Part shown: in pieces, positions 1-6,040 of the stretch
Layout: every line of letters begins with the position of its first letter
Numbering within the stretch: the stretch's first letter is position 1
Assembly (NCBI GenBank): GCA_025928415.1
Contig: JAICJK010000125.1
Location: forward strand, 1-7,077
Source: Solirubrobacteraceae bacterium
GTDB lineage: Bacteria; Actinomycetota; Thermoleophilia; Solirubrobacterales; Solirubrobacteraceae
Direction: 5' to 3'
Length of the DNA stretch: 7,077 nucleotides
Position numbers and translations under genes: made by a program
Notes under the pieces: model-generated
The model's input: only the letters and a program-made list of their open reading frames with translations
Databases searched by the model: none
Told to the model about the DNA's origin: nothing

Positions 1-2694
1 GCGCCGGCGCCGCCCGCCGCGGACGGCGCCGGGATCGACCGCGCCGAGCTCGAGCGCACGATGCAGGCCGTGCAGGCCGCGACGTCGCTGCTGAAGGCCC
101 ACCGCACCCACGGCCACCTGGCCGCCAAGCTCGACCCGCTGGGCCACGAGCCCGAGGGCGACCCCGCGCTCGACCCCGAGCCGCTCGGCCTGACGCCCGA
201 GATCATGGCCAAGATCCCGGCCAAGATCCTGCGGATGGGCGTCCCGGGCGCCACGCTGGCCGACGCGCTGCCGCATCTGCGCGAGACCTACTGCGGCACG
301 ATCGCCTACGAGATCGAGCACATCGCCAGCCACCGCCAGCGGACCTGGCTGCGCCAGAAGATCGAGACCGGCGCCTACCGCACCCCGCTGACCAGCGACG
401 AGCAGCGCGCGCTGCTCAAGCGCCTGGTGGAGGTGGATGCCTTCGAGCGCTTCATGCACAAGGCCTACCTCGGCCAGAAGCAGTTCTCCGTCGAGGGCGT
501 GGACATGACCGTGCCGATGCTCGACGAGCTCATCCAGCTCTCCGCGGCGCACGGGGCCCGCGAGGTCGTCGTCGGCATGGCGCACCGCGGCCGGCTCAAC
601 GTCCTGGCCCACAACCTCGGCCGCCCCTACGAGACGATCTTCGCCGAGTTCGAGGGCGTCTCGACGCTCGAAGCGATCACCACGATCCCGCAGGGCGGCA
701 CCGGCGACGTGAAGTACCACCACGGCGCGCAGGGCTCCTACCAGCTCCCCGGCGGGGACTCGATCCTCGTCAACCTCGAGTCCAACCCGTCGCACCTGGA
801 GTACGTGCACCCGGTCGTCGTCGGCGCCTCGCGCGCGGCGCAGACCACGCGCCAGGGCCCGCACGCCCATCGCGACACCGCGGCCGCGGTGCCCGTCGTC
901 CTGCACGGCGACGCGGCCTTCCCCGCCCAGGGCGTCGTCGCCGAGTCGCTGAACCTCCAGGCGCTGGACGGCTACCAGGTCGGCGGCACCGTCCACCTCG
1001 TCCAGAACAACCAGGTCGGCTTCACCACCGACCCGGAGGACTCGCGATCCACCCGCTGGGCGTCGGACCTCGCCAAGGGCTTCGACGTCCCGATCATCCA
1101 CGTCAACGCCGACGACGTCGCGGCCTGCGTGGCCGCCGTCCGGCTGGCCTTCGCCTTCCGCCGGGAGTTCGGCCACGACGTCCTGATCGACCTCATCGGC
1201 TACCGCCGCTTCGGCCACAACGAGGCCGACGAGCCGGCCTACACGCAGCCGGAGATGTACGCGACGATCAAGAGGAAGAAGCGCGTCAGCGAGCTGTGGG
1301 CCGAGCACCTGGTCGCCGAGGGCGCCGCGACCCAGGAGGAGGTCGAGCAGCAGCGCCAGGGCATCTGGGACCACCTCACCCAGCTGCACCAGAACCTCAA
1401 GGCGCAGATCAAGGCCGCCGAGGAGACCGGCTCGGTCACCCAGCAGACCGGCGAGTACCAGCTCGACCGCTCGCCCTCCCCCGAGGTCAAGACCGCGGTG
1501 TCCGCCGACCGGCTGCACACGCTCAACGAGGAGCTGCTGCAGGTCCCCGAGGGCTTCACGGTCCATCCCAAGCTCGTCAAGCAGCTCGAGCGCCGGCGCA
1601 AGGCGCTCGGCCCGGACGGCGGGATCGACTGGGCCCACGCCGAGGCGCTGGCCTTCGCCTCGCTGCTGACCGAGGGGACGCCCGTCCGCCTCACCGGCCA
1701 GGACACCGAGCGCGGGACCTTCTCCCAGCGCCACATGGTCCTCCACGACGCGAAGACCGGCCAGACGGTCTGCCCGATCCAGACCCTGCCCGGCGGGCTG
1801 GCGCCGCTCGAGCTGCACAACTCGCCGCTGAGCGAGATCGCCTGCCTGGGCTTCGAGTACGGCTACTCCGCCGAGGCCCCGGAGACGCTCGTGCTCTGGG
1901 AGGCGCAGTTCGGCGACTTCGCCAACTCGGCCGAGGTGATCATCGACCAGTTCATCATCTCCGGGCTGGCCAAGTGGGGGCAGTCGACGAGGCTGACGCT
2001 GCTGCTGCCGCACGGCTACGAGGGCTCGGGCCCCGAGCACTCCTCGGGCCGCATGGAGCGCTGGCTGCAGCTCGCCGCCGAGGGCAACATCCGCGTCGCC
2101 AACGTGACGACGCCGGCCCAGTACTTCCACCTGCTGCGCCGCCAGGCCCGCGTCGCCAAGCAGCGCCCGCTGTTCCTGATGACGCCGAAGTCCCTGCTGC
2201 GCCTGCCGCAGGCGACCAACCGCGTCGAGCACCTCTCCGAGACCCAGTTCTTCCCCGTCCTGGGCGAGCCGCGGGTGCCCGCGGAGAAGGTCACCCGGCT
2301 CGTGCTGTGCACCGGCAAGATCTACTACGACCTCGTCGGGCACCCGAGCCGCGAGGGCAACGACGGGGTGGCGATCGGCCGCGTCGAGCTGCTCTACCCG
2401 TTCCCGGAGGGCCAGCTCCAGGAGCTCGTCGCGACCTACCCGAACCTCACCGAGGTCGTGTGGGTCCAGGAGGAGCCGCGCAACATGGGCGCCCGCGCGC
2501 ACATGTCGCCGCGGCTGATGCAGATCCTCCCCGACCACCTGGCCTTCGGCTACATCGGCCGGCCCGAGCGCGCCTCCCCGGGCGAGGGCTACCCCGCCGC
2601 GCACAACATCGAGCAGAACCGCATCATCCGGACGGCGCTCGACCTGTCCGTGCCGGTCTCGCTGTACCCGGTCAAGACCCCGGGCGAGCGCTGA
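1..2694 (+). CDS. sucA: 2-oxoglutarate dehydrogenase E1 component (5'-truncated by window edge)
   Basis: This is the thiamine-diphosphate-dependent E1 subunit that decarboxylates 2-oxoglutarate and passes the succinyl group to lipoyl-E2 in the TCA cycle (cytoplasm). The frame is open from base 1, and the Met at 61 lies inside the conserved N-terminal region, so the true start is upstream. Numbering from that Met, I see HGHLAAKLDPLG (about 17-28), GMAHRGRLN (172-180), the ThDP/Mg site from GDAAF (283) to NNQVGF (316-321), IGYRRFGHNEADEPAYTQ (about 379-396), TGQDTERGTF (545-554), WEAQFGDFANSAEVIIDQF (613-631), HGYEGSGPEHSSGRMERW (about 651-668) and the C-terminal WVQEEPRNMGA. About 897 residues are visible, against roughly 930 for a stand-alone E1. 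The first visible residues are Ala/Pro-rich and linker-like, so a mycobacterial-type E2-E1 fusion (Kgd) cannot be excluded. Identity as a 2-oxoglutarate dehydrogenase E1 is very secure. The TGA stop overlaps the probable start of the next gene. Confidence 0.97.
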   Translation, partial: APAPPAADGAGIDRAELERTMQAVQAATSLLKAHRTHGHLAAKLDPLGHEPEGDPALDPEPLGLTPEIMAKIPAKILRMGVPGATLADALPHLRETYCGTIAYEIEHIASHRQRTWLRQKIETGAYRTPLTSDEQRALLKRLVEVDAFERFMHKAYLGQKQFSVEGVDMTVPMLDELIQLSAAHGAREVVVGMAHRGRLNVLAHNLGRPYETIFAEFEGVSTLEAITTIPQGGTGDVKYHHGAQGSYQLPGGDSILVNLESNPSHLEYVHPVVVGASRAAQTTRQGPHAHRDTAAAVPVVLHGDAAFPAQGVVAESLNLQALDGYQVGGTVHLVQNNQVGFTTDPEDSRSTRWASDLAKGFDVPIIHVNADDVAACVAAVRLAFAFRREFGHDVLIDLIGYRRFGHNEADEPAYTQPEMYATIKRKKRVSELWAEHLVAEGAATQEEVEQQRQGIWDHLTQLHQNLKAQIKAAEETGSVTQQTGEYQLDRSPSPEVKTAVSADRLHTLNEELLQVPEGFTVHPKLVKQLERRRKALGPDGGIDWAHAEALAFASLLTEGTPVRLTGQDTERGTFSQRHMVLHDAKTGQTVCPIQTLPGGLAPLELHNSPLSEIACLGFEYGYSAEAPETLVLWEAQFGDFANSAEVIIDQFIISGLAKWGQSTRLTLLLPHGYEGSGPEHSSGRMERWLQLAAEGNIRVANVTTPAQYFHLLRRQARVAKQRPLFLMTPKSLLRLPQATNRVEHLSETQFFPVLGEPRVPAEKVTRLVLCTGKIYYDLVGHPSREGNDGVAIGRVELLYPFPEGQLQELVATYPNLTEVVWVQEEPRNMGARAHMSPRLMQILPDHLAFGYIGRPERASPGEGYPAAHNIEQNRIIRTALDLSVPVSLYPVKTPGER

Positions 2695-3275
2695 CGCCGG
2701 ACCGTCCCGAGCTGCCGGTCCTCACTCCCGTCTCGCGCGCGGAGTGGGCGGCCTGGCTGGCGGCCGCGGGCGCGGAGTCGCCGGGCGTGTGGCTGGCCTG
2801 CGTCAAGAAGGACGCGGGCGTGCCCGGCGTGACCTACGCCGAGGCGCTCGACGTCGCGCTGTGCCACGGATGGATCGACGGCCAGAAGCGCAAGGGCGAC
2901 GAGCGCCACTTCCTGCAGCGCTTCACGCGCCGCGGCCCGCGCAGCCGGTGGTCGAAGATCAACCGCACGCGCGCCGAGGCGCTGATCGCGGAGGGCGCGA
3001 TGCTGCCCGGCGGCCTGGCGGAGGTCGAGCGGGCACGGGCCGACGGCCGCTGGGAGGCCGCCTACGACTCCCACCGGACGGCCACGGTGCCGCCCGACCT
3101 GGAGGCCGCGCTGGCCGCCGAGCCCGCGGCGGCGGCCTTCTTCGCGCAGCTCGACAGCGCCAACCGCTACGCCGTGCTCTACCGCGTGCAGGAGGCCAAG
3201 CGGCCCGAGACGCGGGCCCGCCGCATCGCCAAGTACGTCGTGATGCTCGCCGCGGGCGAGAAGCTCCACCCCTAG
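2691..3275 (+). CDS. YdeI/OmpD-associated (OmdA) family protein
   Basis: This is a member of the YdeI/OmpD-associated family, sometimes called 'bacteriocin-protection'. The biochemical role is poorly defined. Diagnostic stretches are SRAEWAAWLAA near the N-terminus, GVWLACVKK, VTYAEALDVALCHGWIDGQK, the basic RFTRRGPRSRWSKIN, ANRYAVLYRVQEAKRPETRARRI and the C-terminal MLAAGEKLHP. Family homology begins around PELPVLTPVSRAEW, but no ATG, GTG or TTG lies in frame near it. The best candidate is CTG at 2691, which forms a 4-nt CTGA overlap with the sucA stop and gives 194 residues, normal for the family. CTG at 2712 is an alternative. The first in-frame GTG (2787) would cut into the conserved domain. 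No good Shine-Dalgarno is visible, so expression probably depends on coupling to sucA. The reading frame and family are confident; the start is not. Confidence 0.88.
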   Translation: MTPDRPELPVLTPVSRAEWAAWLAAAGAESPGVWLACVKKDAGVPGVTYAEALDVALCHGWIDGQKRKGDERHFLQRFTRRGPRSRWSKINRTRAEALIAEGAMLPGGLAEVERARADGRWEAAYDSHRTATVPPDLEAALAAEPAAAAFFAQLDSANRYAVLYRVQEAKRPETRARRIAKYVVMLAAGEKLHP

Positions 3276-3982
3276 CCGGCGAGCCCCAGCGCCTGCGGGG
3301 CCTCGGCCACCGAGGCGACGACCGCCGCGCGGGCGGGCAGGTCGGCGGGCGGCGGGTCGACGGCCACCAGGACCGCCGCCGCCCAGCCGGCGCCGAGCGC
3401 GCCGGCGATGTCGTTGACCGGGTTGTCGCCGATCATCGCGGCCTCGTGCGGCGCGACGCCGAGCCGCCCGGCCACCGCCGCGAACGCCTCGGCCTCCGGC
3501 TTGACCGCGCCGACGTCCTGCGACGTGGCGAACACGTCGACGGCGCCGGCGAGCCCGATCCGCCGCAGCTTGCCGCGCTGCAGGTCGGTCATGCCGTTGG
3601 TCAGGACGCCCACGCGCAGCCCCGCCGCGCGGACGGCGGCGACCGCGCCCGCGGCGCCCCGTGCGCGGCGGACCTCGGTCGTCGTGCGCCGCTTGAGCTC
3701 GACGTAGCGCGCGACGAGCGCGTCGTCGGGCACGCACCAGGGCTCCAGCGCGTCGGTGAGGCGGGCGCGGTGGTAGCCCGGCTCGTCGAGCTCGCCCCGC
3801 ATCCAGCGCGCGTAGAAGCCGTCGAGGTTGGCCAGGTGGCGCCGGCCGAACGCCTGCGCCTCGTGCTCCGGGACCTGGCCGCCGACGAGGCGGACGATCT
3901 CCTCCTCGACCTCGAGCTGCAGGCTGCGGTGGTCGGTGAGGGTGTCGTCGAGGTCGAAGACGACGGCGCGCAGCGGGCTCAT
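3272..3982 (-). CDS. HAD-superfamily hydrolase (phosphatase-like)
   Basis: This is a 236-residue cytoplasmic haloacid-dehalogenase-fold hydrolase, probably a small-molecule phosphatase. Motif I is VVFDLDDTLTD with nucleophile Asp10 and acid/base Asp12. Motif II is VLTNG with Thr128. Motif III is Lys161 in VKPE. Motif IV is IGDNPVNDI, with Asp186 and Asp191 for Mg binding. The helical stretch from about residue 18 to 105 is a type C1 cap, as in the HAD-IA/YjjG-like group; the substrate cannot be read from sequence. The start is well supported: ATG at 3980-3982 has a strong GGGGAGG Shine-Dalgarno at 3990-3996. The ATG overlaps the stop of a small upstream ORF (ATGA). The stop codon shares CTAG with the convergent YdeI-family gene. 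It is probably the last gene of the asparaginase/DUF1028 minus-strand unit. Confidence 0.93.
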   Translation of the reverse strand: MSPLRAVVFDLDDTLTDHRSLQLEVEEEIVRLVGGQVPEHEAQAFGRRHLANLDGFYARWMRGELDEPGYHRARLTDALEPWCVPDDALVARYVELKRRTTTEVRRARGAAGAVAAVRAAGLRVGVLTNGMTDLQRGKLRRIGLAGAVDVFATSQDVGAVKPEAEAFAAVAGRLGVAPHEAAMIGDNPVNDIAGALGAGWAAAVLVAVDPPPADLPARAAVVASVAEAPQALGLAG

Positions 3983-4095
3983 AGGTCAACCTCCCCGCGA
4001 CGTTCGCGCAGCGCGATGTTCGCGAAGCGAACTCGCACTGCCGGCGCCAGCCGGCACGAACTCGCAATGCTTCGGCGCAGCCGAAGCACGCTCAT
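3979..4095 (-). CDS. Possible 38-residue small ORF made of hairpin repeats
   Basis: An ATG-initiated ORF of 38 codons fills the gap between the DUF1028 gene and the HAD gene. Its ATG (4093-4095) overlaps the DUF1028 TGA as ATGA, and its own TGA (3979-3981) overlaps the HAD ATG as ATGA, so it is coupled at both ends. The peptide starts MSVLRLRRSIASSC and ends ERRGEVDL. It is arginine-rich, with no recognisable domain, signal peptide or membrane segment. Nearly all its codons lie within inverted repeats (3996-4088), so the DNA or RNA structure may be what is conserved. It could be a true peptide, a coupling leader that carries ribosomes to the HAD start, or an accident of a repeat insertion. 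The double ATGA fit is seen directly; translation is unproven. Confidence 0.3.
   Translation of the reverse strand: MSVLRLRRSIASSCRLAPAVRVRFANIALRERRGEVDL
3990..3996 (-). promoter_or_regulatory. Strong ribosome binding site of the HAD gene
   Basis: Read on the minus strand, GGGGAGG lies 7 nt before the ATG at 3980-3982. It is the only near-consensus Shine-Dalgarno I found in the window, and it fixes the HAD start. It sits directly against the last inverted repeat of the hairpin array (3996-4008, sharing one base), so RNA folding there could affect access to it. That last point is inference. Confidence 0.8.
3996..4088. repeat. Array of consecutive perfect hairpins with short loops
   Basis: Inverted repeats follow one another with almost no spacing. 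On the plus strand they are: CGCGA-CGT-TCGCG (3996-4008); TCGCG-CAG-CGCGA (4004-4016); CGCGA-TGT-TCGCG (4012-4024); GTTCGC-GAA-GCGAAC (4018-4032); TGCCGGC-GCCA-GCCGGCA (4039-4056); TGCTTCGGC-GCA-GCCGAAGCA (4068-4088). The first four share arms, so neighbours are mutually exclusive folds. Bases 3996-4011 and 4012-4027 are a 16-bp tandem repeat with 14 of 16 matches. The 10-mer CGAACTCGCA occurs at 4028-4037 and 4057-4066, acting as a linker after hairpins. No T-tract follows, so this is not a classical intrinsic terminator. It resembles REP/BIME-like intergenic repeats in layout, though I cannot assign a family. Confidence 0.85.
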
Positions 4096-4988
4096 CCGCG
4101 CGCCAGCGCCGCCCGGACGGCGGCCGCGCCCGGGGCGACGTCCGGCTCGAGGCGCTCGAGCAGCTCGCCCCACCCGGGCTGCAGCTCGATCGCGCGCTCG
4201 ACGCGCTGCAGCGCCATCGGCAGGTCGCCGGCCTGCGCGGCGGCCAGCCCGGCCCAGAACCGCAGCTCGTGGTTGCCGGGCGCCAGCGCGCTGGCGCGCT
4301 CGTAGCGGTCGCCGGCCTCGGCGTGGCGCCCTTCGCCGGTCAGCTCGTCGCCCTCGGTGGCCAGGTCGTAGGCGTCGCGCAGGTCGGCCAGGCGCTCGAG
4401 CTGCTCGACGGGCTCCGGGTCGTCGTCGACCCGCAGGTCGACCGTCGTGCGCCACGGCTCGCCCGCCGCCGGCACGACGAGCAGCGCCGCCGACTGGCGC
4501 CCGCGCGCATCGCCGCCCTGTGCCTCGGCCGCGTGGAGCGCGGCCAGCAGCCGGCGGGCCAGCGGGCCGGCCGCGCGGGCGAAGGCCTGGGCCATCGCCG
4601 GCCAGACCGCCGCCGCGGACATCATGTTGGCCTGGGCGCTGAAGCCGTCCCCCGACTCGTGGCCCGCGAAGGCGATGCAGCGCTCGCCGGTGTGCACGGC
4701 GACGCGGCCCTGCGCGTCGACCACGGCGACCTGCCGGAAGGCCGCGAGCTCGTCGCCGGCCAGCAGCGCGTCGAGCGCTGCCCGCGGGGCCTCGCCGGCC
4801 GCGAGGCGGTCGAGCAGGCGCGGCCCGTAGGACGGCTCGGCGATCGACTGCGTGGCCACGGCGCCGACGCCCGGGCGCGCCCACGGCACGATCGGCCCGA
4901 CCCCGAACCAGTGCGACTGGACGGCCACGCCGAGCTCGCCGGTCTCCGGGTCGTGGGCGACGATCGAGTAGGTGCCGCGGCGGACCAT
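4092..4988 (-). CDS. DUF1028 family protein with TPR-like C-terminal domain
   Basis: This 298-residue protein matches DUF1028, a family with a proposed Ntn-hydrolase-like fold and no settled function. Family hallmarks are TYSIVAHDPETGELGVAVQS (6-25), VPWARPGVGAVATQS (34-48), EPSYGPRLLDRLAAG (51-65), QVAVVDAQGRVAVHTG (86-101), SAQANMM (117-123), GGDARGRQSAALLVV (158-172) and VDLRVDDDPEPVEQLERL (183-200). Residues about 205-275 hold two helical TPR-like units (GRHAEAGDRYERASALAP and GDLPMALQRVERAIELQPGW); many DUF1028 proteins carry a comparable C-terminal extension. No signal peptide is visible. The ATG at 4986-4988 lacks a Shine-Dalgarno, but a TAGATT box lies 8 nt upstream, fitting a leaderless transcript. 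It sits 36 bp downstream of asparaginase on the same strand and overlaps the small ORF by 4 nt. An amide or peptide hydrolase role alongside asparaginase is only speculation. Confidence 0.92.
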   Translation of the reverse strand: MVRRGTYSIVAHDPETGELGVAVQSHWFGVGPIVPWARPGVGAVATQSIAEPSYGPRLLDRLAAGEAPRAALDALLAGDELAAFRQVAVVDAQGRVAVHTGERCIAFAGHESGDGFSAQANMMSAAAVWPAMAQAFARAAGPLARRLLAALHAAEAQGGDARGRQSAALLVVPAAGEPWRTTVDLRVDDDPEPVEQLERLADLRDAYDLATEGDELTGEGRHAEAGDRYERASALAPGNHELRFWAGLAAAQAGDLPMALQRVERAIELQPGWGELLERLEPDVAPGAAAVRAALARG

Positions 4989-4996
4989 GCCGCCCC

Positions 4997-5002
4997 AATC
5001 TA
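4997..5002 (-). promoter_or_regulatory. Candidate -10 box of a leaderless promoter for the DUF1028 gene
   Basis: Minus-strand TAGATT fits the TAnnnT -10 consensus and lies in a short AT-rich island of an otherwise very GC-rich region. Eight bases separate it from the ATG (4988), which would place transcription initiation at or next to the A of ATG, the geometry of leaderless actinobacterial genes. A loose -35-like CTGACG at 5023-5028 is 20 nt upstream, which is longer than usual. It suggests the DUF1028 gene can be expressed independently of asparaginase. Confidence 0.5.
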
Positions 5003-5011
5003 TTCGACCGC

Positions 5012-5024
5012 CGGCCGCCGGCCG
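5012..5024 (-). other. Short GC hairpin after the asparaginase stop
   Basis: Immediately after the asparaginase TGA, CGGCC-GGC-GGCCG forms a 5-bp stem with a 3-nt loop. No U-tract follows, so it is at most a weak attenuator or an mRNA 3'-end stabiliser between asparaginase and the DUF1028 gene. Confidence 0.3.
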
Positions 5025-6020
5025 TCAGCCGTCGTCCTGGCGAAACGCCCAGCGGACCTCGTCGATCGACAGGCCGGCCGCCAGGCAGGCCAGGAGCTTC
5101 ATGCGCGCGGCCTGGGGCGAGAGGAAGCCCGCCGGGATGATCCGCGTCCCGCGCAGGTCCTGCTCGGAGCCCGCGTAGCCGTAGGTCCCGGTCAGGACGA
5201 CCCCGCGCTCGGGCCGGCAGTAGGCGATGACGGGCATCTGCTCGGCCGCCCGCGCCCAGACCTCGAGCAGCGGCGGCGCGAGATGGCCGGCCCCCAGCGT
5301 CCCGATGACCATGCCGTCCGGCTCGGTGCCCAGCGCCGCGCGGGCGAGCATCCCGTCGTCCCCGGAGACGGTCGGGACGATCAGCACGCGCTTGTCGAGG
5401 TCCGGCGGGTCGAGCGGCGCGTTGCGCGGCAGCCGCGACCAGAAGGTGGCGTGGCCCTCGGTCACGCGGCCGAGCGGGCCCGTCTGCGGCGAGGAGAACG
5501 CGGTCAGCGACGTGGTGTCGGTCTTGCGCGCGCAGCGGGCGTGGTGGATCTCGCCGCCGAAGACGACCAGGACACCCATGCCCGCGGCCGCGGCGCTGGC
5601 CGCGACCGACACGGCGTCGAGCAGGTTGGCGGGCCCGTCGGCGCCCGGCGCGGAGGCCACGCGGATCGCGCCGGTGAAGACGATCGGCGCGTCGGCGTCG
5701 TGGATGACGTCGCACAGCATGGCGGTCTCCTCGAGCGTGTCGGTCCCGTGGGTGACCACCACCCCGATCCCCTGCCGCGCGGCGTCGCGCGCGGCGCGGC
5801 AGATCAGGAGCTGGTCGCTCAGCGTCAGGTGCGCCGAGGGCACGTTGACGACCGTCTCGGCCTCCAGGCCGGCGAGGCTGCTCAGGGCCTCGATGCCGTC
5901 GACCAGCGTCTGGGCGTCGAGCTGCGGCGTCGCGCCCGCGCCGCCGACCATCGCGATCGTCCCGCCCGCGGCGAGGATGCGCACGCGGCGCTGGGGCTCC
6001 AGATCGTCGGGGCGGCGCAA
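5025..6020 (-). CDS. L-asparaginase, predicted cytoplasmic
   Basis: This bacterial-type asparaginase hydrolyses L-asparagine to aspartate and ammonia. Of 331 residues, AAGGTIA (17-23) gives nucleophile Thr21; VVTHGTDTLEETA (88-100) gives the second catalytic Thr93 and Asp94; KTDTTSLTAFSSPQTGPLG (166-184) carries the Lys166 equivalent of E. coli AnsB Lys162. The C-terminal half contains RPERGVVLTGTYGYAG and a helical end. No signal peptide is seen, so a cytoplasmic location is inferred. At the substrate-binding Ser-Gln pair of E. coli AnsB, this protein aligns with Ser62-Ala63 (VPSAHLT), so the usual Gln is missing. The start chosen is TTG at 6018-6020, because a TATGGT box lies exactly 8 nt upstream (leaderless geometry). 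GTG at 5982-5984, just before RILAAGGTIA, is an alternative with a GGAG 12 nt away. It is divergent from the alkyltransferase-like gene. Confidence 0.92.
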   Translation of the reverse strand: MRRPDDLEPQRRVRILAAGGTIAMVGGAGATPQLDAQTLVDGIEALSSLAGLEAETVVNVPSAHLTLSDQLLICRAARDAARQGIGVVVTHGTDTLEETAMLCDVIHDADAPIVFTGAIRVASAPGADGPANLLDAVSVAASAAAAGMGVLVVFGGEIHHARCARKTDTTSLTAFSSPQTGPLGRVTEGHATFWSRLPRNAPLDPPDLDKRVLIVPTVSGDDGMLARAALGTEPDGMVIGTLGAGHLAPPLLEVWARAAEQMPVIAYCRPERGVVLTGTYGYAGSEQDLRGTRIIPAGFLSPQAARMKLLACLAAGLSIDEVRWAFRQDDG

Positions 6021-6028
6021 GGTCAGCG

Positions 6029-6034
6029 ACCATA
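6029..6034 (-). promoter_or_regulatory. Candidate -10 box of a leaderless promoter for asparaginase
   Basis: Minus-strand TATGGT matches TAnnnT and stands 8 nt before the TTG start at 6020, the same spacing as at the DUF1028 gene. The whole divergent gap is only 20 bp (6021-6040), so the upstream promoter elements must lie inside the 5' end of the alkyltransferase-like gene. On the plus strand, GACCAT (6028-6033), 7 nt before that gene's ATG, is a poorer match to the same consensus. Confidence 0.42.
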
Positions 6035-6040
6035 CCGGCC

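Noticed and set aside
1296..2690. Long open frame on the plus strand (frame 3) across the second half of sucA, continuous with the YdeI-family gene
   Set aside because: The part over sucA is low-complexity Ala/Arg/Gly/Pro translation, typical of an out-of-frame read in GC-rich DNA. Only the section after about 2691 shows family conservation.
3996..4088. CRISPR-like array
   Set aside because: The repeated elements are hairpins with different stems and a 10-bp linker, not identical 25-40 bp repeats with unique spacers, and no cas gene is present.
4068..4088. Intrinsic terminator after the DUF1028 gene (9-bp stem, 3-nt loop)
   Set aside because: The stem is good, but no U-run follows in either direction and the next gene is tightly coupled.
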